NCBI GenBank assembly: GCA_031274385.1
Contig: JAISQH010000304.1
Span: forward strand, 1 to 5,804
From: Planctomycetaceae bacterium
GTDB lineage: Bacteria; Planctomycetota; Planctomycetia; Pirellulales; Thermoguttaceae
Direction: 5' to 3'
DNA length: 5,804 nt
A program made the position numbers and the translations under genes. Positions 1-5,480 of the stretch are shown here, piece after piece; within the stretch, counting starts at the first letter, position 1; every line of letters starts with the position of its first letter. The notes beneath the pieces were generated by a model. It was given only the letters and a program-made list of their open reading frames with translations. It was not told the DNA's origin and ran no database searches.

Positions 1-6
1 ACACTT

Positions 7-35
7 ACCCCGTGCTGCGCAGGCTTGCACGGGGT
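7..35. repeat. Short palindrome, 9-bp perfect stem
   Basis: ACCCCGTGC (7-15) pairs perfectly with GCACGGGGT (27-35) around an 11-base loop. The stem is GC-rich in an AT-rich gap. No T-run follows, so a simple terminator reading is weak. It sits 11 bases before a second, smaller hairpin, and the pair looks like a composite intergenic repeat unit rather than part of a gene. The element may begin before the window. Confidence 0.55.
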
Positions 36-46
36 TATCCAACTTG

Positions 47-66
47 AACTCCTACGGAGTTGTTTT
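47..66 (+). terminator. Small hairpin with T-run, possible weak terminator
   Basis: AACTCC (47-52) pairs with GGAGTT (56-61) around a TAC loop, followed by GTTTT. The form is that of a rho-independent terminator for a plus-strand gene ending left of the window, but the stem is only six pairs. It could equally be the second half of an intergenic repeat that starts with the hairpin at 7-35. No gene is visible to its left. Confidence 0.35.
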
Positions 67-159
67 AATTCATCGTACAAACCGAACATATTATTAAAAG
101 TTTTGCGAACAACGGGATGTTAATAATACCTTTACAAAAATAATTCACAAAAACATGAT

Positions 160-181
160 CTTTATGACTGCCGAAAGTATA
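160..181 (+). repeat. 22-bp direct repeat, copy 1
   Basis: The 22 bases match positions 5459-5480 at 21 of 22 positions, in the same orientation, with the single A/G difference at the fourteenth base. Similarity stops sharply on both sides. A chance match of this quality is very unlikely in a window of this size. The second copy covers the first codons of the recombinase fragment, so this copy may be a recombination footprint, an attachment-like site or a dispersed repeat. Confidence 0.65.
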
Positions 182-191
182 AATAAAAATA

Positions 192-288
192 TTTATCCAC
201 AGATTGACGCAAATTTGCACAGATAATTTTTTAGACTCAATTTCATGTTTCAAAAAATCTGTGTCTATCTGCGTTAATCCGGGATAAA
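192..288. repeat. Long imperfect inverted repeat, about 97 bp
   Basis: The left arm (192-224, beginning TTTATCCACAGATTGACGC) is an imperfect reverse complement of the right arm (257-288, ending GCGTTAATCCGGGATAAA). About 32 positions align with roughly five or six mismatches and one gap, around an AT-rich loop of about 30 bases. The wording (ATCTGTG, ATCTGCGTTAATC, GGATAA) resembles palindromic intergenic elements common in planctomycete and other environmental genomes; this is from memory. It begins 17 bases past the stop of the DUF1559 gene and could act as its 3' hairpin. No gene is supported in 1-304. Confidence 0.65.
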
Positions 289-304
289 AATAGTGAGGGT
301 TGAA

Positions 305-1507
305 TTACGGTAAGGCAACACTTAATCCGTCATCCCGTGCTACAAGACGTAATAGTACGTTATTATAATTGACGGTTTCCGTGATAAACCGTACACTCCC
401 ATCCATCACCGTAAAGTTTGCACCGCCGGAGTGAGGGGATGTAATGATTGTGTTTGGAGTATAAGCACATCCGCAACCGGAACCACTGCAAATGGAGTTA
501 ATTGTGTAACGAATTGCAGTAACACTTGCTGTTGCCCAATTACCAGAGTTTGAATTTGAACAACCGGAATACCAACTGGCACCGACGTATCCGCCGACAG
601 TCCATTCATTTTGTGTTGTTTTCGTACTGTTCCAAACGAAATGCGACTGTTCAGAAACTCCCGCAGTATTACTTGTCCCATCGGTAATGGAAGTCAATGA
701 AACAATGGATGTCGGAAAGTCTTTATGAAGAGGCGTAATAGTTCCATTAAAAGCAAAACGTCCAAAATCATTGGTGTAAGAATTTTGTGAAAATTTAGTT
801 GTATTGGTGGGATCAAGAGGATCCTGATAGGTTCCTGATAATCCGACGTAATGGATTTTTTGTAAATAAATCACGTCTGGTGCACCGAGTGCTCGCGTTG
901 CAGCATTTGTCGTCTCTTCCCTCATTTTTTCTCGGCTACTGGAAGGACAAAACAAAATTGGTATTGCTAAACCATCCAAAGTCTGCCAATTGACATATTT
1001 ATGCCACGTCACAGTCCATCCGCTACCATATTCAAACTTACAAGCGGCAAAAGCCGATGTTTGTTCGATAAACGGAAACATCGCAACTATCCAAGAACGG
1101 CGAAGATAATCATCAACGGCATAAATGGACGGATGGGCATCATACGGCAAGGCATTGTTGACATCATTGTAATTGTGGAGCGCAATACCAAGTTGTTTGA
1201 GGTGATTCGTACACTGCATTCGCCTTGCCGCTTCGCGAGCCGCTTGAACAGCAGGTAACAGAAGAGCGATTAACACGCCGATAATCGCAATCACCACAAG
1301 AAGTTCGACTAACGTAAAGCCGAACAGAAAGTTACGAGTAGGAGGTGAAGAACGGACAGAACGCGGTTTCAAGAACAAAAACTCGCCGCTATCAACTCTT
1401 AACTCTCCACTACAAACAGCCCCCCCCCCGTCATTGCCCAGTTTAACATAGTTTTTTTCATCGTAAATTTCCTTTTTGAAAAATCGTTGAAATTGTAACC
1501 TTGACAT
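305..1507 (-). CDS. DUF1559 prepilin-type protein with H-X9-DG motif
   Basis: From ATG 1507 this encodes 400 residues. A type IV pilin-like signal lies at 63-86: GFTLVELLVVIAIIG, predicted cleavage after Gly63, Phe at +1 and Glu at +5, then a hydrophobic helix and the family-typical AAREAARRMQC. The DUF1559 body follows, with the NHLKQLGIALHNYNDVNNALP segment and, near the C-terminus, His359 nine residues before Asp369-Gly370 (H-X9-DG). Such proteins are many per genome in planctomycetes and are thought to be exported pseudopilin-like surface proteins; the role of this one is unknown. The start is uncertain. The frame stays open to a GTG at 1558, but a promoter predicted at 1550-1578 would start RNA downstream of it. 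ATG 1507 has no Shine-Dalgarno. The best start signal, ATG 1461, is in another frame and needs a shift at a run of ten G. The pre-Gly leader of 63 residues is very long and its first part looks like translated 5' UTR. Confidence 0.9.
   Translation of the reverse strand: MSRLQFQRFFKKEIYDEKNYVKLGNDGGGAVCSGELRVDSGEFLFLKPRSVRSSPPTRNFLFGFTLVELLVVIAIIGVLIALLLPAVQAAREAARRMQCTNHLKQLGIALHNYNDVNNALPYDAHPSIYAVDDYLRRSWIVAMFPFIEQTSAFAACKFEYGSGWTVTWHKYVNWQTLDGLAIPILFCPSSSREKMREETTNAATRALGAPDVIYLQKIHYVGLSGTYQDPLDPTNTTKFSQNSYTNDFGRFAFNGTITPLHKDFPTSIVSLTSITDGTSNTAGVSEQSHFVWNSTKTTQNEWTVGGYVGASWYSGCSNSNSGNWATASVTAIRYTINSICSGSGCGCAYTPNTIITSPHSGGANFTVMDGSVRFITETVNYNNVLLRLVARDDGLSVALP
1392..1412. repeat. Heptad repeat inside the DUF1559 leader
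   Basis: Three tandem heptads, TCAACTC TTAACTC TCCACTA on the plus strand, encode SGELRVD in the leader of the minus-strand gene. Degenerate heptads of this kind usually sit between genes. Here one is translated, between the run of G and the prepilin signal, suggesting repeat DNA captured by the 5' end of the gene. Confidence 0.5.
1399..1461 (-). CDS. 20-codon out-of-frame start ORF of the DUF1559 gene
   Basis: ATG at 1461 opens MKKTMLNWAMTGGGLFVVES and stops at TAA (1401-1399). It is preceded by AAGGAA with a 7-base spacing, the best ribosome site in the region, and starts with Lys-Lys as leaders often do. It is probably the true start of the DUF1559 gene, not an independent peptide. Reading GGG GGG GGG CTG keeps this frame; a -1 slip on the G run gives GGG GCT and enters the pilin frame, for a product of 385 residues with a 48-residue pre-Gly leader. 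A run of 8 or 11 G would do the same. Whether this peptide is made on its own is unknown. Confidence 0.4.
   Translation of the reverse strand: MKKTMLNWAMTGGGLFVVES
1420..1429 (-). repeat. Run of ten G (coding strand) near the gene start
   Basis: Ten consecutive C on the plus strand, read as ten G by the DUF1559 gene. It starts 32 bases after the A of ATG 1461. It is the longest G/C homopolymer in the window, lies exactly where two reading frames must join, and is of a kind prone to replication or transcriptional slippage and to sequencing error. Confidence 0.8.
1469..1474 (-). promoter_or_regulatory. Shine-Dalgarno that points to ATG 1461
   Basis: AAGGAA on the minus strand, seven bases (ATTTACG) before ATG 1461. 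No comparable site precedes ATG 1507 or GTG 1558. It therefore argues that translation starts in a frame different from the long pilin frame. Confidence 0.55.
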
Positions 1508-1549
1508 TGTGCAACTCACACAACGCAAAATACAAATTGAATAGCCAGC

Positions 1550-1578
1550 AGAATACACGAAACAGAATCAGATGTCAA
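1550..1578 (-). promoter_or_regulatory. Sigma70-like promoter for the DUF1559 gene
   Basis: On the minus strand a perfect TTGACA (1578-1573) is followed after 17 bases by TATTCT (1555-1550; four of six matches to TATAAT). A start site near 1543 is expected, downstream of the GTG at 1558, which removes that codon as a start and leaves about 80 bases of leader before ATG 1461. Confidence 0.5.
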
Positions 1579-1621
1579 TATAGATTCTTTGAAAAATTTT
1601 TTAAAAATTAAAAAATAAAAA

Positions 1622-1717
1622 TTACTAGACCATTTCTCTCACCGCCCTTGTTCCGTAAAAAACAGATTTAATGCCCCGAAGGGGCGTTTTTAGGAAGTTA
1701 GAGAAAAGGTCTAGTAA
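1622..1717. repeat. 96-bp palindromic element between divergent promoters
   Basis: TTACTAGACCATTTCTCTCA (1622-1641) matches the reverse complement of 1698-1717 at 18 of 20 positions. Inside, TTCC...AAAAAAC (from 1651) can pair with GTTTTTAGGAA, and the centre is the GCCCC-GAA-GGGGC hairpin. The result is one long interrupted stem. Compact size, strong terminal arms and lack of an ORF suggest a MITE-like or REP-like element. It occupies much of the gap between the two divergent promoters. Confidence 0.6.
1670..1691 (+). terminator. Terminator-like GC hairpin inside the palindrome
   Basis: GCCCC (1673-1677), loop GAA, GGGGC (1681-1685), extended by A-T and G-U pairs to about eight, then a run of T (1687-1691). 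The shape is that of an intrinsic terminator, yet no plus-strand gene ends just before it: it lies upstream of both flanking genes. It could insulate the two promoters, or simply be the core of the repeat element. Confidence 0.4.
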
Positions 1718-1718
1718 C

Positions 1719-1739
1719 TGACTACAGGCTACAGCTTAC
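1719..1739. repeat. Three tandem heptads, upstream of the HydB-like gene
   Basis: TGACTAC AGGCTAC AGCTTAC: three seven-base units sharing the pattern (N)G-N-(C/T)-TAC. The same family occurs inverted at 3822-3843, just past the end of the following gene. It abuts the right edge of the palindromic element at 1622-1717. Confidence 0.5.
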
Positions 1740-1787
1740 AAATTTCCGACTATCGTTAATATTTTATCGATAATGGTATTGCGTATC

Positions 1788-1815
1788 TTGACAAGCGGGC
1801 TGGTTAGGCGATAAT
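1788..1815 (+). promoter_or_regulatory. Near-consensus sigma70 promoter for the HydB-like gene
   Basis: TTGACA (1788-1793) is a perfect -35 box; GATAAT (1810-1815) matches five of six -10 bases at a 16-base spacing. Transcription would start near 1822, giving a leader of about 78 bases to ATG 1900. A seven-codon ORF, ATG 1825 to TAA 1848, lies in that leader in the same frame as the gene and blocks any longer reading. Confidence 0.6.
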
Positions 1816-1899
1816 TTTAGGTTAATGATCTGCTTGCGTTTTGATTAATTGGCTAAAAATGCGTTTGCGGAATCACCAACCCTTCAAAACCCGTTTCAA

Positions 1900-3816
1900 A
1901 TGTCTATTACGAAAGAATTTTTACAAGATTGTACGGACAAATTTAACCGTGCAATGAAAGGTGCGAGTCGGCGTGTCGTGATCTGTGCCGGAACCGGTTG
2001 CGTTGCTAACGGCTCACTCGATGTATTTTACGCTCTTGAAAAAAAAATTCAGGAGATCGGAATTGATGTTCAGGTTTTACTCCATTACGAAGAGGACGAA
2101 CCGGATGGTCATGCTGATTTTCTGCGTCTGTCCAAGAGCGGTTGTCAGGGATTTTGCCAAATGGGTCCGCTTTTAAGTATCAATCCCGATGGCATTTTAT
2201 ACACAAATGTTAAGGTTTCCGATGTTGATGAGATTGTGGAAACCTCCATCCGAAATAAAGGCGTTATCGAACGCCTTCTCTATGTTGACCGCCACAATAA
2301 GAACCGGAAATGCACCGGACAGAAAGAGATTCCGTTTTACCAGCAACAAACACGGGTTACGCTCAAGGCTTGCGGCGTGTTTGAACCGGAAGATATTTAC
2401 GAATATATTGCCAACCGCGGTTACGAAGCGGCACGGCAGGCATGGACGGAAATGACGCCGGAAACCGTTTGTGAAGAGATTGAAGTTTCCGGTCTTCGCG
2501 GACGCGGCGGCGGCGGTTTTCCAACCGGGAAAAAGTGGAAGTTTGCACTCAAGGAAAAAAATCCGGTCAAATATGTGATTTGCAACGCCGACGAAGGCGA
2601 CCCCGGCGCGTTCATGGATCGAAGCGTCATGGAAGGCAACCCGCATTGTGTCCTTGAAGGCATGATGATCGCGGCACGCGGTATCGAGGCAACCGAAGGT
2701 TATATCTATGTCCGTCTCGAATATCCGCTTGCGGTACAACGAGTTCGGAAAGCGGTTGCCGATGCGGAACAACTCGGTATTCTGGGCGACAATATCTTTG
2801 GAACCGGTCGGTCATTCCGAATTCATGTAATGGAAGGCGCGGGGGCTTTCGTTTGCGGTGAAGAAACCGCATTGATTGCGTCGATTGAGGGTGATCGGGG
2901 AATGCCGCGTCCGAAACCGCCGTTTCCGGCTCAGAGCGGTTTGTGGGGAAAGCCAACCGTCATTAACAATGTCGAAACACTCGCAGCGATTCCGTATATT
3001 ATCATCGAAGGCGCCAAAACGTATCGCAAAGTCGGCACCGAAGGCTCGCCGGGAACAAAAACGTTTGCTCTGACAGGTCACGTTGTCAATACCGGTCTTA
3101 TTGAAGTTCCGTTTGGTGCGACACTTCGGAAAATTATTTTCGATGTCGGCGGCGGGGTGATTGACAACAAAGGTGATATTTCAAACGATTATTTCAAAGC
3201 GGTTCAAATCGGCGGACCTTCCGGCGGTTGTTTGACTCAGGAACATCTGGATTTGCCGCTTGATTTTGATTCGTTGAAAACGGTGGGAGCAATGGTTGGT
3301 TCCGGCGGTCTTGTTGTAATGAACAAAGGAACCTGCATGGTTCAAATGGCACGGTTTTTCATGCAGTTCACACAAAACGAATCGTGTGGAAAATGCCTGC
3401 TTTGCCGCGAAGGAACCAAGCAAATGTTGGCATTGCTCGATGATATTATTGCCGGAAACGGCACACAGGAAACGCTTGACATTTTGGATCAGGTTGCCCG
3501 AACCGTTTCCAAAGGATCGCTTTGTGCACTTGGCAAAACGGCTCCGAATCCGGTTCTTTCGACGATTCGCAATTTTCGGGAAGAGTTGGACGCTCACGTT
3601 TTCCAGAAGCGTTGTCCGGCAGGGCAGTGCAAGAGTTTGGCGAGACCGGAAATTCTTGTTGACAAATGCAAGGGTTGTACTGCCTGTTCGAAAAAATGCC
3701 CAGTCGGAGCGATTACCGGCGAACGCAAGTTGCCGCACGTGATTGACGCCGAAAAATGTATCAAATGCGGTGAGTGCGCCAGAACCTGTAAGTTCGGCGC
3801 CATCATCGGCGTCTGA
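1900..3816 (+). CDS. hndC: NuoF-family NAD(H)/FMN iron-sulfur protein, HydB/HndC type
   Basis: The 638 residues show the HydB/HndC order. First is a thioredoxin-like [2Fe-2S] domain with Cys29, 34, 82 and 86. Then comes the NuoF core: GLRGRGGGGFPTGKKW (198-213) and NADEGDPGAFMDR (229-241) for FMN and NADH, then GAGAFVCGEETALI from 313, and an SLBB segment at about 387-433. The NuoF [4Fe-4S] ligands are Cys496, 499, 502 and 542. A C-terminal pair of [4Fe-4S] ferredoxin motifs uses Cys590/593/596/600 and 620/623/626/630. No ligand is missing. The family oxidises NAD(P)H or reduces NAD(P)+ in cytoplasmic complexes such as bifurcating [FeFe] hydrogenases and some formate dehydrogenases; T. maritima HydB is of similar size. 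No NuoE/HydC or hydrogenase gene is adjacent, so partner and direction are open. The frame also allows TTG 1849 (655 residues), but it directly follows a stop. ATG 1900 is preferred, though neither start has a Shine-Dalgarno. lutB follows after 235 bases. Confidence 0.93.
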   Translation: MSITKEFLQDCTDKFNRAMKGASRRVVICAGTGCVANGSLDVFYALEKKIQEIGIDVQVLLHYEEDEPDGHADFLRLSKSGCQGFCQMGPLLSINPDGILYTNVKVSDVDEIVETSIRNKGVIERLLYVDRHNKNRKCTGQKEIPFYQQQTRVTLKACGVFEPEDIYEYIANRGYEAARQAWTEMTPETVCEEIEVSGLRGRGGGGFPTGKKWKFALKEKNPVKYVICNADEGDPGAFMDRSVMEGNPHCVLEGMMIAARGIEATEGYIYVRLEYPLAVQRVRKAVADAEQLGILGDNIFGTGRSFRIHVMEGAGAFVCGEETALIASIEGDRGMPRPKPPFPAQSGLWGKPTVINNVETLAAIPYIIIEGAKTYRKVGTEGSPGTKTFALTGHVVNTGLIEVPFGATLRKIIFDVGGGVIDNKGDISNDYFKAVQIGGPSGGCLTQEHLDLPLDFDSLKTVGAMVGSGGLVVMNKGTCMVQMARFFMQFTQNESCGKCLLCREGTKQMLALLDDIIAGNGTQETLDILDQVARTVSKGSLCALGKTAPNPVLSTIRNFREELDAHVFQKRCPAGQCKSLARPEILVDKCKGCTACSKKCPVGAITGERKLPHVIDAEKCIKCGECARTCKFGAIIGV

Positions 3817-3821
3817 AATCA

Positions 3822-3843
3822 GTAGCCGGTAGCTAGGTAGTCA
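3822..3843. repeat. Three heptads, inverted family member
   Basis: GTAGCCG GTAGCTA g GTAGTCA. In reverse complement this reads TGACTAC c TAGCTAC CGGCTAC, the same family as 1719-1739. It starts five bases after the stop of the HydB-like gene, so that gene is bracketed by inverted copies. The units are too short and degenerate for a CRISPR. Confidence 0.5.
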
Positions 3844-3862
3844 GTGTTTTGTAAAATCACAA

Positions 3863-4016
3863 GGAAACTTCTAAAAACCGAGACTAACCACGAAACACAC
3901 GAAATTTCACGAAAAATACATTGCAGTCAATCATTTATAGTAAAAAAGTTGCAACAAAAATTCTTTCGTGTTTTTTTGTGTGTTTCGTGGTTAAAAAAGA
4001 GTTTTTAGAAGTTGCC
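3863..4016. repeat. Large imperfect inverted repeat between HydB-like gene and lutB
   Basis: Two arms of about 55 bases (3863-3918 and 3961-4016) are separated by a 42-base AT-rich centre. The outer block (3863-3878 against 4001-4016) pairs at 15 of 16, and the inner block AACCACGAAACACAC (3886-3900 against 3978-3992) pairs perfectly. Between them is a 7/8-base mismatched segment; CACGAAA pairs again further in. The RNA could form a strong hairpin that attenuates or ends transcription before lutB. Wording such as TTTCGTGTGTTTCGTGGTT resembles dispersed intergenic palindromes seen in many environmental bacteria (from memory). No gene is supported in this gap. Confidence 0.7.
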
Positions 4017-4051
4017 ACAAATCCCAAACCGCAACCCCCCAATCACAAACA

Positions 4052-5440
4052 ATGTCTGGTGCAGAATTTCTTGTTAAGGAGACGAAGGGACTTTCGGAGG
4101 CGAATGGTCCGAAGTCGTTGATGCCGACATCGCTTCGTTCGGCAGAGGGCAATCTGAATGTTTGTTGGGCAATCAATGATTGGTCACGCTGGCGGCAAGC
4201 GGCGCACGATATTAAACAGTATGTTTTGGCGAATCTTGACACGCTTCTCGAACAGTTCGTATCGAAACTCGAAGCCAAGGGCGTCAAGGTTCTTTGGGCG
4301 GCTGATGCCGGAGAAGCGAATAACCTGATTCTTGATTTGGCGAAAAAGTACAACGCCAAGACGGCTGTTAAAGGCAAGTCGATGGTCAGTGAAGAAATCG
4401 GGCTGAACCATTTTCTCGAACAACATGGGATCAAAGCACTTGAAACGGATTTGGGCGAGTACATTGTCCAACTGGCGGGGCAGCGACCAACCCATATTGT
4501 TACTCCGGCGTTGCATTTATCGGCATCGGAAATCGGTCAACTTTTCGCCGACAAAATTGGTGAACCCTACACGGCGGTTCATGAAGAATTGACCGCCATT
4601 GCCCGAAGAAAACTCCGTCAAGAGTTTATTCATGCTGATCTTGGATTTTCCGGTGTCAACTTTGGAATTGCGGAAACCGGTACGCTTGCACTGGTTGAAA
4701 ACGAAGGCAACATCGGTCTTTCCACTTCGTCGCCGAAAGTTCATATTGCATTGATGGGAATTGAAAAGATTCTTCCTCGTCTTGGCGATTTGCCGTTATT
4801 TTTGAACATGCTGCCCCGAATGGGAACCGGTCAGAAACTCACATCTTATGTTCATCTTTTTAATGGTCCGGCACCGGGTCGCGATTTGTATTTGATTCTT
4901 GTTGACAATGGGCGGACAACCGCGTTGAAAGAACCGGAGTTTCGTGAAATTTTGCAATGTATTCGTTGTGGTCTTTGCATGAACAATTGTCCGGTTTATC
5001 GACATGTTGGTGGTTGGGCTTATGGTTGGGTTTATCCGGGACCGCTTGGTTCGGTGCTGGTTCCGCAACTGCTCGGCATCAAAAAGACATGGAAATTACC
5101 GTTTGCATGTTCTTTGTGCGGGGCGTGCAGTTCGATTTGTCCGGTGAAAATTGATTTGGCTCATCTTCTTGTTCGTCTTCGCAGAAAAGCCGTTAACGCA
5201 AGAACGCCTGCCGGAAATTGGATCGAAACATTAACATGGAGCAATTACGCGTTCTGGATGCAAACCGGTTTCCGTTTCCGGTTTTTGATGCGTTTTGTCA
5301 AACTCGCGATTCGAACGGCTCCGTTCTTACCTTGGCATCCTGACAAACTCGGTGCTTGGACACGTGGTCGGGCGTTGCCCCAACCGCCCAAAGAAGGCTC
5401 TTTTCGCGCATGGTGGGCTGCCAACCGGAATAGTTGTTAA
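4052..5440 (+). CDS. lutB: Lactate utilization iron-sulfur protein LutB
   Basis: LutB is the iron-sulfur subunit of the cytoplasmic LutABC complex that oxidises L-lactate to pyruvate. The 462 residues are close to the usual length of about 470. The LUD domain spans about 50-290, with KGKSMVSEEIGLNHFLE (107-123) and GVNFGIAETGTLALVENEGN (201-220), both typical. Two [4Fe-4S] motifs follow: Cys303/306/309/313 and Cys353/356/359/363, each ending in Cys-Pro. The C-terminal extension ends with the family-like GAWTRGRALPQPPKEGSFRAWW, so the protein looks complete. The first 35 residues are weakly conserved, and ATG 4121 is an alternative start. ATG 4052 has no Shine-Dalgarno and lies 36 bases after the long palindrome. 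lutA and lutC, normally adjacent, are absent: the HydB-like gene is upstream and a recombinase remnant downstream. It may act with partners encoded elsewhere, or with the HydB-like protein (inference). Confidence 0.94.
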   Translation: MSGAEFLVKETKGLSEANGPKSLMPTSLRSAEGNLNVCWAINDWSRWRQAAHDIKQYVLANLDTLLEQFVSKLEAKGVKVLWAADAGEANNLILDLAKKYNAKTAVKGKSMVSEEIGLNHFLEQHGIKALETDLGEYIVQLAGQRPTHIVTPALHLSASEIGQLFADKIGEPYTAVHEELTAIARRKLRQEFIHADLGFSGVNFGIAETGTLALVENEGNIGLSTSSPKVHIALMGIEKILPRLGDLPLFLNMLPRMGTGQKLTSYVHLFNGPAPGRDLYLILVDNGRTTALKEPEFREILQCIRCGLCMNNCPVYRHVGGWAYGWVYPGPLGSVLVPQLLGIKKTWKLPFACSLCGACSSICPVKIDLAHLLVRLRRKAVNARTPAGNWIETLTWSNYAFWMQTGFRFRFLMRFVKLAIRTAPFLPWHPDKLGAWTRGRALPQPPKEGSFRAWWAANRNSC

Positions 5441-5458
5441 TCAATCTGAAAAGTCAAC

Positions 5459-5480
5459 CTTTATGACTGCCGGAAGTATA
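5459..5480 (+). repeat. 22-bp direct repeat, copy 2, at the recombinase fragment start
   Basis: CTTTATGACTGCCGGAAGTA plus two bases, matching 160-181 at 21 of 22 positions. It begins 19 bases after the lutB stop and contains the first ATG of the recombinase fragment, so homology to recombinases starts within or right after the repeat. That is where a rearrangement breakpoint would be expected. Confidence 0.65.

Noticed and set aside
65..253. Minus-strand ORF of 62 codons downstream of the DUF1559 gene
   Set aside because: It runs through the 22-bp repeat and one arm of the palindrome, has no recognisable domain, and its composition is that of AT-rich noncoding DNA.
1508..1558. GTG 1558 as start of the DUF1559 gene
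   Set aside because: It lies within the predicted promoter, upstream of the expected transcription start, and has no Shine-Dalgarno.
1825..1848. Seven-codon ORF (MICLRFD) in the leader of the HydB-like gene
   Set aside because: No Shine-Dalgarno and no codon bias of an attenuator peptide; it begins about three bases after the predicted transcription start. Probably chance.
1849..1899. TTG 1849 as start of the HydB-like gene
   Set aside because: It directly follows an in-frame TAA, has no ribosome site, and adds 17 residues outside the conserved domain. ATG 1900 is simpler, though not proven.
2197..2772. Long minus-strand ORF (191 codons), also 3181-3738 and 3991-4464
   Set aside because: They lie opposite strongly conserved NuoF or LutB coding sequence and show no domain of their own; they are shadows.
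1719..3843. Possible CRISPR array from the heptad repeats
   Set aside because: Units are seven bases, degenerate and directly tandem without spacers; no cas gene is present.
160..5480. A complete integrated mobile element bounded by the 22-bp repeats
   Set aside because: The interior holds metabolic and pilin-like genes with no transfer or replication functions, and the recombinase fragment lies outside the right copy. Kept only as one hypothesis.
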